DNA of 48,623 nt from CAZJHD01 sp964545855 (GCA_964545855.1 CAZJHD010000031.1:1-48623); one strand, 5' to 3'. Shown: positions 7,217 through 16,185, numbered from the stretch's first letter. A program made the numbers and translations. Notes: generated by a model not told the origin, from the letters alone.

Positions 7217-8899
7217 GTGCGACGCGACGCCTTCTACGCCTCGGATCTCGTGAACGGCGCCCCCGAGGTCGACCCCAAGACGAGCGGGCTGTTCGGCTGC
7301 GTCATCGACGCGCTCAAGCTCTACGACTTCCAGGGGAACCTCACCGACGCGGCCGTCGGTGCGACGAACGAGGATCGAGTCGTCGGAACGACGACCTACT
7401 CGATGAACGGCAACGGCTATGTCTTCGGGGCGCACCAAACGAATCCGCTTTCGGCGAATCCGCTCCGCCTCGACCTCGTCGCCAGCGACTACGAGGCGGG
7501 GCAGGAGGTGGGAGATCTCGGTCTGGCGGCCGGGAAGATGAAGCCGACCCACCAATACCAAACACTCTTCGTGAGCGCCCACCTCCGCGACTACAAGCTC
7601 GCTGGCGGTGGCGTGATCGCGAACACAGGCGCCGCCGACGCCTACCAGATCGAGGGAAACTCCTTCATGAAGGTTCCGATCCTCGCCGGCGACGCGAGCC
7701 TCGGCCTGAACCGCTCCTTCACTCCCGTTCCCCACCCGGTGAGCGGGATCATCGAGCCGAACCAGGGCTTCGGCTCCGTGATCCGCGTGATCGACGTGGA
7801 CGGACCCGACGCGCAGGGCAACTCCTATCTCGATCTCGTCGTCGGCGCTCCGACCCTCGGCCGCGTCTACATCTTCTGGGGAGACGCCTCGATCCCCGGA
7901 GGTGTCCACCCAACGCTCTCGAAAGTGACGATCCTCGATCCGCCCCATGCGTCCCACAACGGCTTCGGCGGCGGCTTCGGCAACGACATCGCCGCGGGTG
8001 ACGTGGACGGAGACGGCAAGGGAGACCTCCTCGTCGGGCAGCCCAAGTGGGGCGTTGCCCCCGGGGCGCTCGACCGCAGCGGCCGCGCCTATCTCTTCCG
8101 GGGCGCGTTCATCACGAAGCCGAGCGGCGCGACCATGGTCGTCGTCCACACCGGTGGATCCGGCCTCTTCGAGCCGCCGGCGCCGCTCGTCGGGACGACG
8201 GGAGACTTCAACTTCGGCTGGTACCTCTGGATGGGCGACATCGACGGCGACCAGGAACTCGACCTCCTGATCCACGCCGAGACGGCGCGATGGCCCGGGA
8301 CGGCGAATGGCGGCGTCGCCGTCGGAACTGCTGCATCGGCGGCTCACGTCGATCGGGTCGGGGCTCTCTACGTCTGGCGGAACTCGTCGTGCACCAACCC
8401 GCCCTTCTGCGCTACGCCCGATCTCCAGCTCTTCAGCCCCGTCCCCACCTTCGGCTGGCGCTTCAGCAAGAACCTCGTCTTCACGAAGTGGTGGAACGCC
8501 GCCACCCAGAGCGAGCAGCCGGCCGTGGTGATCTCGGAGCCGGAGACGGAGCGCCCGATGCCCTTCCCCACGCGGCCGGTCGTCGAGGCGGGCACCGTGG
8601 GCCTCTACTTCCTCTCGGAGATCCTCTACTGGGGAAACGGCGGAGCGCCGCTGTCGCTGCAGCCCTCGTGGCAGCTCTTCAACGACTTCATGGACTACCC
8701 GCTGCTGCCGGCGGGGCCGAGCCCCCACGACCTCTTCGGCCGGTGGATGGCAGCGGGCCACTTCGGCGGCGGCGCTTCGGCGAACCGCGCGCAGCTCGTC
8801 GTGACGGCGAGCGGCCACCAGGTGCCGAGCCGGCATGCCCCTGCGATCCCCGTCGTGAAGGCGGGCTGCGGCGCCCATCTGGAGCAGGGAGATCCGTGA
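7217..8899 (+). CDS. Secreted FG-GAP/VCBS-repeat protein, start region out of frame
   Basis: The open part of this gene encodes 560 aa from the GTG at 7217. The same frame stays open back to 7040 and there encodes an Arg-rich stretch and a hydrophobic signal peptide core (CGALLIAAALAS) ending ADAQ, but contains no ATG, GTG or TTG. The real start is probably ATG 7036, now separated by a frameshift in the 7-bp repeat. The body has FG-GAP/VCBS integrin-like beta-propeller repeats with calcium loops: VIDVDGPDAQGNSYLDLVVG (about 190-212), AAGDVDGDGKGDLLVG (about 257-273) and MGDIDGDQELDLLIHA (about 339-354). Such proteins are exported and bind calcium and surfaces; the specific role is unknown. 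A terminator-like hairpin follows. The intact 1.7-kb frame argues against simple decay. Confidence 0.75.
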   Translation: MRRDAFYASDLVNGAPEVDPKTSGLFGCVIDALKLYDFQGNLTDAAVGATNEDRVVGTTTYSMNGNGYVFGAHQTNPLSANPLRLDLVASDYEAGQEVGDLGLAAGKMKPTHQYQTLFVSAHLRDYKLAGGGVIANTGAADAYQIEGNSFMKVPILAGDASLGLNRSFTPVPHPVSGIIEPNQGFGSVIRVIDVDGPDAQGNSYLDLVVGAPTLGRVYIFWGDASIPGGVHPTLSKVTILDPPHASHNGFGGGFGNDIAAGDVDGDGKGDLLVGQPKWGVAPGALDRSGRAYLFRGAFITKPSGATMVVVHTGGSGLFEPPAPLVGTTGDFNFGWYLWMGDIDGDQELDLLIHAETARWPGTANGGVAVGTAASAAHVDRVGALYVWRNSSCTNPPFCATPDLQLFSPVPTFGWRFSKNLVFTKWWNAATQSEQPAVVISEPETERPMPFPTRPVVEAGTVGLYFLSEILYWGNGGAPLSLQPSWQLFNDFMDYPLLPAGPSPHDLFGRWMAAGHFGGGASANRAQLVVTASGHQVPSRHAPAIPVVKAGCGAHLEQGDP

Positions 8900-8910
8900 T
8901 GGAAGACCGA

Positions 8911-8948
8911 CGGCCCGCGCTGCGCAGCCTACGGCGCGGCGCGGGCCG
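8911..8948 (+). terminator. Terminator-like GC hairpin
   Basis: Perfect 10-bp arms cggcccgcgc (8911-8920) and gcgcgggccg (8939-8948) around an 18-nt loop, just after the stop at 8899. A T-richer tract (ctcgttcttc) follows rather than a pure T run. This is plausible as an intrinsic terminator in a very GC-rich genome. Confidence 0.45.
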
Positions 8949-8992
8949 AGCGTCTCGTTCTTCGGCCCTCTTCCCTGTCATCGAATCCTTCC

Positions 8993-10558
8993 ATGCATCG
9001 CTCTCGCCGCCGCCTCCTCGCTCCGGCCGCCCTGCTCGCGTTCGTCCTCGCCGCCTCCATCGTGCAGGCCCAGCTCGTCACCGACCAGGTCCTCGTGAAG
9101 GCCCTCGATCCGGCGACGCCCGACTGGAATCCGCTGCTCCTCCGCTTCGACCGAAAGCTGCAGCACCTTGGGACCACCGATCTGAAGCCGCTCGGAATGA
9201 ACGGCTGGGCGCCCGACCACACCGTGGCAGTCACGGCCCGGGGCGATCTCTGGACGACGATCCCCTGCGGGGGCGCTTGCAAGCGCGTCGCGAAGCTGAG
9301 CGCTGTCGGGACGACGCTCCTCACGGTGAATCTCGCCCACTACCCGTACTTCGTCGCCGCGGACCGAGAGGGCTCCGTGTTCGTGCTCGCCCTCGGCTCC
9401 TTGGCGAGTCTCGGCCCCGTCCTCAAGATCAAGTCCAATGGCCAAGTGGCCTGGACGAACGCCGCGAGCTGTGCAGGACTCGCCAAGAGCCTCCCCTCGA
9501 GCCTCGTCGTCGGCCCCGACCAGTCGGTCTGGGTCGGCGGCCACCACTTCGTCTCGGGCTTCGAGACCGCCTGGGCCCGGAAGCTGAGCGGCGCCGACGG
9601 AAGCGTCACGTCGACGTTCGAGGACTGGTTCGGAACGTGGCAGAGCGGATCCAGCTTCCTTCGCCTCCAGTCGACGCCCGACGGCCAGGCGTGGATGCTC
9701 CTGGGAGGCTTCGTTCCGCCACCCGCAGGGACGGGAAGCGCCGGCAAGTTCGTCCTCACCGACGGCACGTCGGAGCTCGGCGCAGTCTTCACTCCCGGAT
9801 TCGGCGACCCTGACGGCGCCCGCGTCGATCCTCAGGGTCGGCCGTGGATGATCGTTTGGGTGAACGACTACAGCCACCTCGTCTGCTTCGATCCCGTCAC
9901 GGGTGGCCAGGGCGCGAGCTGGTTCCTCGGCTGGGGCGTCGACGAGTTCGCCTTCGGGCCGACGGGGGAGGAGGTCTTCTACGTGCGAAAGCTCGTCTCC
10001 CCGGCCTTCGGCCGCCAGCTCGTGAAGTTCTCGCTGGTGACGGGCCAGTCCTCCTGGATCCCTCTCGATCCCACCTACACCTTCGGCGACGTGATCGACG
10101 GAGACCCGACCGGCTTCGTCCTCGCGAACACGGTCGACCAGCAGGGAGACAACGACCTCGACGGCTTCACGAACCGCGACGAGGTGGCGCAGGGCTACAA
10201 CCCCTACGACCCGATGAGCCGCCCCGGAGGACCGAAGGTCTACCTCTCCTACGGTCCCGCTCCCGCGCACCCGCTCCGCCTGCGCTACGTCGACCCCGAC
10301 GGAATCCTCGACCCCGTGGGCGGCCTCGACCAGACGACGCTCTCGGTCTTCGCCGAGCATCCGCTCTACGGGAGCGGCGAGATCTTCTGGGACCTCGCCG
10401 CCTACCTCACGTCGATCGACTTCTCCCCCGACGGGAAGCAGGTGGATCTCGTCTACGGAAACCTCGTCCTTCCGGCCGGCCTCGGCTTCGGCCTCACGGC
10501 GTCGGTGTCGGACAAGACGGGCGCGCGCGCCTGGGACTGGCATCTCACTCCGCAGTAG
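8993..10558 (+). CDS. Secreted beta-propeller-like protein
   Basis: 521 aa with a clear Sec signal peptide (RSRRR, hydrophobic core LLAFVLAASIV, cleavage near QAQ). The mature part has repeated blade-like segments of the NHL/Kelch type: DLWTTIPCGG, REGSVFVLALG, DQSVWVGGHHF, DGQAWMLLGG, QGRPWMIVWVND and GEEVFYVRKL, spaced 45-60 residues apart, as in a six- or seven-bladed propeller. Near residue 386 is a calcium-type loop, DNDLDGFTNRDEVAQGYNPY, resembling thrombospondin type-3 or EF-hand repeats and common before C-terminal anchoring segments. No enzyme motif is visible. It ends one base before the convergent proline dehydrogenase gene. Family assignment rests on repeat pattern only. Confidence 0.75.
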   Translation: MHRSRRRLLAPAALLAFVLAASIVQAQLVTDQVLVKALDPATPDWNPLLLRFDRKLQHLGTTDLKPLGMNGWAPDHTVAVTARGDLWTTIPCGGACKRVAKLSAVGTTLLTVNLAHYPYFVAADREGSVFVLALGSLASLGPVLKIKSNGQVAWTNAASCAGLAKSLPSSLVVGPDQSVWVGGHHFVSGFETAWARKLSGADGSVTSTFEDWFGTWQSGSSFLRLQSTPDGQAWMLLGGFVPPPAGTGSAGKFVLTDGTSELGAVFTPGFGDPDGARVDPQGRPWMIVWVNDYSHLVCFDPVTGGQGASWFLGWGVDEFAFGPTGEEVFYVRKLVSPAFGRQLVKFSLVTGQSSWIPLDPTYTFGDVIDGDPTGFVLANTVDQQGDNDLDGFTNRDEVAQGYNPYDPMSRPGGPKVYLSYGPAPAHPLRLRYVDPDGILDPVGGLDQTTLSVFAEHPLYGSGEIFWDLAAYLTSIDFSPDGKQVDLVYGNLVLPAGLGFGLTASVSDKTGARAWDWHLTPQ

Positions 10559-10559
10559 C

Positions 10560-11462
10560 TCACAGCCCGAACATCCCCTTCGCGACGTAGCCGGCGATGC
10601 TCGGGTTCTCCTTGATGCGGCGGACGCTGTAGCCATACCAGCTCCGGCCGTAGGGGACGTAGACGCGCATCCCGTGGCCGAGGTCGACGAGGCGACGGCG
10701 CCACGCCTCCGCGACGCCGAGGAGCATCTGGAACTCGAAGCGCTCCGCCGGGACGGCCTTCTCCTTCACGTAGGCGAGCGCGTCCTCGAGGAGGGGCGGA
10801 TCGTGGGTCGCGATGCCGACGCGCGTGGCGCCGCCCTCGATCATCTGCCGCAGCAGCGCGCGGTACTGCGCGCGGACCTCCTCGCGCCCCTGGTAGGCGA
10901 CCTCCGGCGGCTCCACGTAGATCCCCTTGCAGAGCCGGAACGACGTGCCGAGCGGCAGCAGATCGGCCACGTCCTTCGGGCTCCGCCGCATGTAGGCCTG
11001 GAGCACGACGCCGCAGTTGTCGAGACCCTCCCTGCGGAGCCTGCGGTAGACGTCGAGCGTCGCCGTCGTGACGGGGGAGTCCTCCATGTCGATGCGCACG
11101 AAGTTGCCGAGGCCGCGCGCGCGCTCGACGAGCGCCTTCACGAGCCCGTAGCAGCGCTCCGCGTCGAGGGAGAGACCGAAGGCCGTGAGCTTGATCGACA
11201 CGTTGGAGCGCAGCCGCTCGCGGTCGATGGCGGCGAGGAGCGCGCCGTACTCGCGGGCCGTCTCCTCGGCCTCGCGGAAGTCGGTGATGAACTCGCCGAG
11301 CACGTCGACCGTCGCGAGGCAGCCCGACGCGTTCAGGCCGCGGACGACCCGCACGGCGTCCTCGAGGCTCTCTCCGGCGATGTACTTCCCCGCGATCCTC
11401 CGCACGACCGGCTTCGGGATCAGCGGGAGCATCGTGACGACGGCCCGGTCGAACAGTTTCAT
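10560..11462 (-). CDS. Proline dehydrogenase
   Basis: 300-aa FAD-dependent proline dehydrogenase, oxidising L-proline to pyrroline-5-carboxylate and passing electrons to quinone. The (beta/alpha)8 barrel signatures are present: SIKLTAFGLSLD, DMEDSP, VVLQAYMRRSPKD, RLCKGIYVEP, GIATHDPPLL, FEFQMLLGV, and the C-terminal substrate-binding helix VYVPYGRSWYGYSVRRIKENP with the paired Arg residues. The length fits stand-alone PRODH rather than bifunctional PutA. No P5C dehydrogenase lies nearby. I chose the ATG at 11462 (MKLFDRAVV); it has no strong Shine-Dalgarno. The gene converges with the propeller gene with only one base between stops, leaving no room for a dedicated terminator, and diverges from cutA across 106 bp. 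Confidence 0.93.
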   Translation of the reverse strand: MKLFDRAVVTMLPLIPKPVVRRIAGKYIAGESLEDAVRVVRGLNASGCLATVDVLGEFITDFREAEETAREYGALLAAIDRERLRSNVSIKLTAFGLSLDAERCYGLVKALVERARGLGNFVRIDMEDSPVTTATLDVYRRLRREGLDNCGVVLQAYMRRSPKDVADLLPLGTSFRLCKGIYVEPPEVAYQGREEVRAQYRALLRQMIEGGATRVGIATHDPPLLEDALAYVKEKAVPAERFEFQMLLGVAEAWRRRLVDLGHGMRVYVPYGRSWYGYSVRRIKENPSIAGYVAKGMFGL

Positions 11463-11568
11463 CGGAGGGGCGCGACAGCATAGCGGCGCGTCGCGCGGTG
11501 CCTCCGGGCCGCGCGATCGGCGGCGCCGTCTGGCAGGATGCGCCGCGCCGCCGACCGCGCCCACCGCC

Positions 11569-11940
11569 ATGCCGCGCCGACCGATCCCTCGCCCGCCGGA
11601 CTCCGTCTCCGTGATGCTCACGACGCTCGGCAGCGAGGAGGAGGCGGCGCGGATGGTGCGCGTGCTCGTGGAGGAGCGGCTCGTGGCCTGCGGCACGATC
11701 GTGCCCGGCGCCCGGTCGATCTACCGCTGGGAGGGGGCGGTGGAGGACGCGCGCGAGGTCCTCGTGTTGCTGAAGACCGTCGCGGGGAGGGAGGTCGCGG
11801 CCGCGCAACGCCTGCGGGAGCTCCATCCCTACGCCGTGCCCGAGATTCTCGTCGGCCGGGCGGGCGCCCCGAACCTCGACTACGCCCGCTGGGTCGTCGA
11901 GTCGACGCGCGCCGCGTCGCCGCCGCCGGAAACCTCTTGA
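11569..11940 (+). CDS. cutA: CutA1-like divalent-cation tolerance protein
   Basis: 123-aa protein of the CutA1 family, small trimeric cytoplasmic proteins with a ferredoxin-like fold linked to copper/divalent cation tolerance. Family features: VMLTTLGSEEEAARMVRVLVEERLVACGTIVPGARSIYRWEG in broken form (LVACGTI and IYRWEG are diagnostic), then LKT, and near the C-terminus HPYAVPEIL and YARWV. The N-terminal extension MPRRPIPRPPDS is slightly longer than usual, so the start may instead be the Met about 14 codons later. It is first in a run of five genes joined by four-base overlaps; its stop overlaps the TTG of the SLC13 gene. Confidence 0.92.
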   Translation: MPRRPIPRPPDSVSVMLTTLGSEEEAARMVRVLVEERLVACGTIVPGARSIYRWEGAVEDAREVLVLLKTVAGREVAAAQRLRELHPYAVPEILVGRAGAPNLDYARWVVESTRAASPPPETS

Positions 11941-13496
11941 GCGATCCCCGATCGGGCGCGCAGGAGCACGGCGCCGACGGAGGAGGCTCCGGGGGCGCGC
12001 GCCTCGCGGCGCCGCTCCTGGCCTTCGCCGCCGTGGAGATCGCCGCGTCCTTCACGACGCTCTCGCCGCAGGCGCGCCACGCGGCCTCCGTCACCGTGGC
12101 CACGGCCGTCTGCTGGGTGCTCGGATCGATTCCGCTCGGCGCCGCCTCGCTCCTGCCCCTCGGCCTCTTCCCGCTGCTCGGCGTGCTGCCGGCGCGCACC
12201 GTCGCCGCCACCTACTTCGACGACGTCAACTTCCTGTTCCTGGGAGGCATGGTCCTCGGCAGCGCCATCGAGCGCTGGGGTCTCCACCGGAGGATCTCGC
12301 TCGGCATCGTGCGCGCCATCGGAACGAGCCCGCGCCGCATCGTGCTCGGCTTCCTCGTGGGCACGGCCTTCGTCTCCTGCTGGATCTCGAACACGGCGAC
12401 GGCCGTGATGATGTTCCCCATCGCCGTCGCGACCCTCGAGGCGGGCGGCATCGGGCGGGAATCTCCGTCGCACCGCGCCTTCGGCACGGCGCTCCTCCTC
12501 GCGATCGCCTACGGCGCGAACATCGGCGGCATCGGGACGCCCATCGGCACGGGGCCGAACTTCGCCTTCTTCGGGCAGTTCGCGCGCGGCGCGCCCCTCG
12601 GCGAGTGGGCCGCTCCGAGCTTCCTCGTCTGGATGGCCGGCGTCATTCCCTTCGTGGTGATGCTCTGCCTCGTCGTCTGGCTCGTGCTCACGCGTGTCTC
12701 CTTCCGCGTCCCGTCGACGCTGCCGGGACTGTCGGAGAGCTTCGCGGCGCAGACGGGCCGCCGTCCCTGGAGCGTCCCCGAGATCCGCGTGGGTCTGCTC
12801 TTCGGCCTCGCCGTCGCGCTCTGGGCCGGACGCTCCCTCCTGCTCGGCGGCGAGGAGTGGGGCTGGCTCCGCTTCTTCCCGGAGAAGCTCTTCGCCGACG
12901 TGCCGCGCGCGCAGGCCGTGTCGAACTCGACGGTGGCGATCGTCCTGGCGCTCCTCGCCTTCGCGATTCCGGCCGGCGACGGCCGCGGCTCGCGGCTCGT
13001 CGGGGGCGACTCCCTGAAGGATCTCCCCTGGGACATGCTGCTGCTCCTCGGCGGAGGGTTCGCGATCGCGCGCGCCTTCGGCGACACGGGTCTCTCGGAG
13101 TGGATCGGCGCGCAGCTCGGGCCCGGCATCGGCGGGTGGAGCCCCGTCCTCGTGGTGGCGGCGTTCTGCACGATCGTGACGTTCCTCAGCGAAGTGACCT
13201 CGAACACGGCGACGGCGCTCGTCATGCTCCCCATCGCCGCCGACGTCGGCCGCTCGGCGGGCATCGATCCGAGACTCCCCGCTCTCGCCGTGACGCTCTC
13301 GGCCTCCCTCGCCTTCATGCTCCCCATCGGAACGCCGCCCAACGCCGTGGTCTTCTCCGCGGGCCGCATCCGCATGGGTGCGATGGCGCGCGCCGGCTTC
13401 CTGCTGAACCTGCTCGCGGTCGTGCTCTCGACGGCGGTGATCTTCCTCTGGGCAGCGCCGATCCTCGGGATCCCGACGGGCGGGGGACGGCCGTGA
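11937..13496 (+). CDS. SLC13/DASS-family anion:sodium symporter
   Basis: 519-aa polytopic membrane protein. Two copies of the DASS sodium/substrate motif are visible, SNTATAVMMFPIA in the N-terminal half and SNTATALVMLPIAAD in the C-terminal half, with GTPIGTGPN and GTPPNAVVFS at the matching re-entrant hairpins. This is the inverted-repeat architecture of SLC13 carriers for sulfate or di/tricarboxylates. I infer a TTG start at 11937 because it gives the TTGA overlap with cutA and precedes an acidic/Gly-rich cytoplasmic tail and the first membrane helix; no in-frame ATG is available nearby. The neighbouring sulfatase-like gene hints at sulfate, but that protein looks inactive, so the substrate stays open. 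Confidence 0.9.
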   Translation: MSDPRSGAQEHGADGGGSGGARLAAPLLAFAAVEIAASFTTLSPQARHAASVTVATAVCWVLGSIPLGAASLLPLGLFPLLGVLPARTVAATYFDDVNFLFLGGMVLGSAIERWGLHRRISLGIVRAIGTSPRRIVLGFLVGTAFVSCWISNTATAVMMFPIAVATLEAGGIGRESPSHRAFGTALLLAIAYGANIGGIGTPIGTGPNFAFFGQFARGAPLGEWAAPSFLVWMAGVIPFVVMLCLVVWLVLTRVSFRVPSTLPGLSESFAAQTGRRPWSVPEIRVGLLFGLAVALWAGRSLLLGGEEWGWLRFFPEKLFADVPRAQAVSNSTVAIVLALLAFAIPAGDGRGSRLVGGDSLKDLPWDMLLLLGGGFAIARAFGDTGLSEWIGAQLGPGIGGWSPVLVVAAFCTIVTFLSEVTSNTATALVMLPIAADVGRSAGIDPRLPALAVTLSASLAFMLPIGTPPNAVVFSAGRIRMGAMARAGFLLNLLAVVLSTAVIFLWAAPILGIPTGGGRP

Positions 13497-14968
13497 GCAC
13501 GACCGCGGAGAGTTCGAGAGGCGGCGCGCGCCGCCGCGGCGTGCTCGCGGCGGCGGCCGTCGTCGCGGCGCTGCTCGGCGCCTGCGCGGAGCGGCGCATC
13601 ACGTCCGTCGTGCTCGTCACGATGGAGTCGGTGCGCGCCGGAGAGACCTCGGCGGGTCATGGCGGCTGGGCCACCACCGACACCACGCCCTCGGGATTCC
13701 GGACGAGCCCCATGCCGCCCTTCCCGGAGGACCTCGACGACTTCGCGCGCGTCGGCGTGCGCTTCGCGAATGCCTTCGCGCCCTCGGGATCGGCGCTCGC
13801 GACGCTCGTCGCGCTCCACACGGGACGGCCCCCGGAGGAGGCCGGCGTGTACTCCGACCGCGACCGTCTCCGGCACGTGCCGACGCTCGCCGAGCGTCTC
13901 TCCCTGCGGGGCGTGCGTTGCGGCGCGTTCCTCGGGCGGCCGGCCCTCGGTCCGCCGAGCGGTCTCGAGCGAGGCTTCGCGAGCTTCTTCGTCGGCGCGA
14001 ACGACATCTCCGTGATCGGCGAGGCGCGTGTGTGGGCCGAGTCGGTTCGGTTGCTGGAGCCCGACCGCCCGCTCTTCGTCTGGATCCATCTGGCGGGGCC
14101 GCGGCCTCCCTTCGAGCCGATGGGCGCCTTCCAGCGGGTCGTCGCGCCCGGCGTCGATCCGACCCTCGGGAGCCTGGCGAGCCTGGAGGCCATGGCGCGG
14201 TCGGGGGAGCCGCTCTCCGTCGAGACGCTCCGCGCCGTCGCCGCGCTGCACGCGGCCGAGGTCCGCCAGGCGTCCGCCGTCGCGAAGGAGGCGCTCCTCG
14301 CGCTCCGTCCGATCCTCCGCGACTTCCGAGAGACGCTCATCCTCTTCGCCGGGACGAACGGCGAGGAGCTGGGCGAGCGCGGCACCTTCGGGTCGCGCAG
14401 GACGCTGCGCGACGCGACGCTGCACGTGCCGCTCTTCCTCTGGAAGCACGGGGTGTTCCGCTACCCGCGCGTGGCGTCGCCCGTGGTGACCCACTACGAC
14501 CTCGCCGCGACGATCGCGCGGAGCCTCGGCAGCGAGCCGCCCGATCGCTGCGCCGGGCGGAGCCTCTTCGAGATCCTCGAATCGCCGGGCGACGGCGAGA
14601 CCGTCGCCTTCGCCTCCCTGGAGAACCGGATCTTCACCGTGCGATCGGCGACGGGACGGCTCGTCTGCAATCCCGTCCCTTGGGAACCCGATGGCTGGCC
14701 CGAGGGCGCCGTCGCCGCCGACCGCGAGCAGCTCTACGACCTCACCGTCGACCCCCGCGAGCGCATCGATCGCGCCGGCGAGCCGAGCGAGCTCCGCGAG
14801 CGGCTGCGGGCGCTCCTCGTGCGCGCGCGCGCGAGCTGCCGGCCCCGCGAGCCCGTCGTCGAGACCGATCCGGCGCGTCTCGCGAAGCTCGCTGCGGAGG
14901 GAACCCACGGGGGCGAGTCGCATCCGCCGGGCGCCCCGCCCTCCGCCACCTGCGGAGACCGCCCGTGA
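13493..14968 (+). CDS. Degenerate sulfatase-like lipoprotein (predicted inactive)
   Basis: 491-aa lipoprotein with the alkaline-phosphatase/sulfatase fold: a lipobox LLGAC near residue 31, then VVLVTMESVRAG, FANAFAPSGSALATLVALHTGR, TLAERLSLRGV, and near the C-terminus QLYDLTVDPRERIDRAGEP. The fold landmarks match sulfatases well, but the catalytic residues do not. The first metal site (normally D-D or D-T) reads MES, the formylglycine motif CxPxR is replaced by ALATL, and the DHGEE metal motif reads TNGEE. It is therefore probably a non-catalytic binding or scaffold protein, or uses other residues. It starts at a GTG overlapping the SLC13 stop, and its own stop overlaps the next GTG. The reading frame is intact with ordinary codon use, so this is not a decayed pseudogene. 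Confidence 0.82.
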   Translation: MSTTAESSRGGARRRGVLAAAAVVAALLGACAERRITSVVLVTMESVRAGETSAGHGGWATTDTTPSGFRTSPMPPFPEDLDDFARVGVRFANAFAPSGSALATLVALHTGRPPEEAGVYSDRDRLRHVPTLAERLSLRGVRCGAFLGRPALGPPSGLERGFASFFVGANDISVIGEARVWAESVRLLEPDRPLFVWIHLAGPRPPFEPMGAFQRVVAPGVDPTLGSLASLEAMARSGEPLSVETLRAVAALHAAEVRQASAVAKEALLALRPILRDFRETLILFAGTNGEELGERGTFGSRRTLRDATLHVPLFLWKHGVFRYPRVASPVVTHYDLAATIARSLGSEPPDRCAGRSLFEILESPGDGETVAFASLENRIFTVRSATGRLVCNPVPWEPDGWPEGAVAADREQLYDLTVDPRERIDRAGEPSELRERLRALLVRARASCRPREPVVETDPARLAKLAAEGTHGGESHPPGAPPSATCGDRP

Positions 14969-16185
14969 CGCGCCGCGCCGCCGGGCTCGACTCGGTCGGA
15001 TTCGCGTCCTTCCAGATGGCCTGGCTCGCGGCGCTCGCCCTGCTCCTCCACGAGACGGGATTCGTCGGCGCGTCGGGGCGCACGCTCGCCCTCGCCGTGG
15101 GGTCGACGGCGCTCCTGCTGGCGCCCTTCTTCCCGCTCTATGCGGTTCTCAGCCCGGAGCCCGCGAACGGCGCGAAGCTGCTCGTCTTCCCGGCGGCGAC
15201 GTTCCTCGCCGTCTGGAGCTGGCTCCCGCCGTCGATCGGCGCGCACGGTCCGGCGGCCGTGCGCTGGCTCCTCGTGCTGGGGGTCGCGGGGAACGCCGCC
15301 GTGATAGCGGCGCCCGCGCTCGGCGCGACGAAGGCGCTCCGCGGCAAGCGCATCGAGTGGCGCGCCGGAGGCCCGCTCTTCCTCGCCGTCCTTGCCCTCG
15401 CCGCGGCGCAGGCCGCCGTGGCCGTGAGCGCGCGCGTGCCCGAGGTGAATCCGGCGCCGGCGATCGCCGCGATCGTGCTCGCCGTGGTCTTCCAGTTCTT
15501 CCTCGCGACGCGGATCTCCACGTCGCCGCGCGCGATCCTCGCCGGCCTCGTCCTCGCGGGCGCGGCGATCGCCGGCGGGTTCGCGCTCGGCCGCACGCGC
15601 GTGCCCCTGGATCTCCCGGCGGGCGACCTCGTCTCCGCGGCCCTCGTCCTCGGCGCGCTCTACGCGCTCTGCCACGTGGAGCGCGCGGGACATCTCCCGT
15701 GGGTCTTCCTCGCGTCGATCCTCGCGCTCGGCGCCGCCGCTCCCGCGCCGCTCCTCGCCCTCGCGCTCGTCGTGCCCTCCGCCGTCGTCGTCGTCCGGGC
15801 CGTGCGCACGCGCCGACCGGCGCCGGCCTTCGGCGGCGTGACCGTCTCCGTCGCCGCCTTCCTGGCGGCGCCCCTCTCCATCGGGCGCGTGCATGGCGGG
15901 GATCCGTCGCGCTTCCTCGCGTCGGCCCCCGGCGCGCCGGTCGTGCTCGTGGCGGGTGCCGTCGTCGTGGCGGCGCTCGCCGCGGCGCGCGCCCGAGACG
16001 TGGGAGACGGGGCGCTGCTCGCCGCCTTCGGTGCGATGACGGCGCTCCTGGTCCTGCTCGGCGCCGGAGGCCCCGCCTCCTGGGCGTTCCTGTCGGTGGC
16101 GGCGGTCCTCGCGGGCTCGCTCCTCGCGCCGCGGGCCGCGCTGGTGCGGACCGTTCCCGTGCCGGCGACCGGCGTCGCCCCATGA
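14965..16185 (+). CDS. Multi-pass membrane protein of unknown function
   Basis: 406 aa, almost entirely hydrophobic, with about 11-12 predicted membrane helices separated by short Arg-containing loops (ALRGKRIEW, RTRRPAP). No conserved motif is recognised. The composition resembles the membrane portions of polysaccharide or lipid-modification complexes and O-antigen-ligase-like proteins, but nothing identifies it. It overlaps the sulfatase-like gene (GTGA) and the glycosyltransferase-like gene (ATGA), so the three products are made together and may form one envelope complex. Function unknown. Confidence 0.8.
   Translation: MTRRAAGLDSVGFASFQMAWLAALALLLHETGFVGASGRTLALAVGSTALLLAPFFPLYAVLSPEPANGAKLLVFPAATFLAVWSWLPPSIGAHGPAAVRWLLVLGVAGNAAVIAAPALGATKALRGKRIEWRAGGPLFLAVLALAAAQAAVAVSARVPEVNPAPAIAAIVLAVVFQFFLATRISTSPRAILAGLVLAGAAIAGGFALGRTRVPLDLPAGDLVSAALVLGALYALCHVERAGHLPWVFLASILALGAAAPAPLLALALVVPSAVVVVRAVRTRRPAPAFGGVTVSVAAFLAAPLSIGRVHGGDPSRFLASAPGAPVVLVAGAVVVAALAAARARDVGDGALLAAFGAMTALLVLLGAGGPASWAFLSVAAVLAGSLLAPRAALVRTVPVPATGVAP

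Noticed and set aside
7034..8878. 614-codon minus-strand frame over the FG-GAP gene
   Set aside because: Arg/Glu-rich translation with no domain; it is the complement of a protein with clear calcium-binding repeats. Such shadows are expected at this G+C.
11528..11545. Sigma54 promoter between proline dehydrogenase and cutA (tggcaggatgc)
   Set aside because: The second element (TTGC) is missing at the required distance.
13493..14968. Active sulfatase
   Set aside because: All three catalytic or metal-binding motifs are replaced, so I report it as degenerate.
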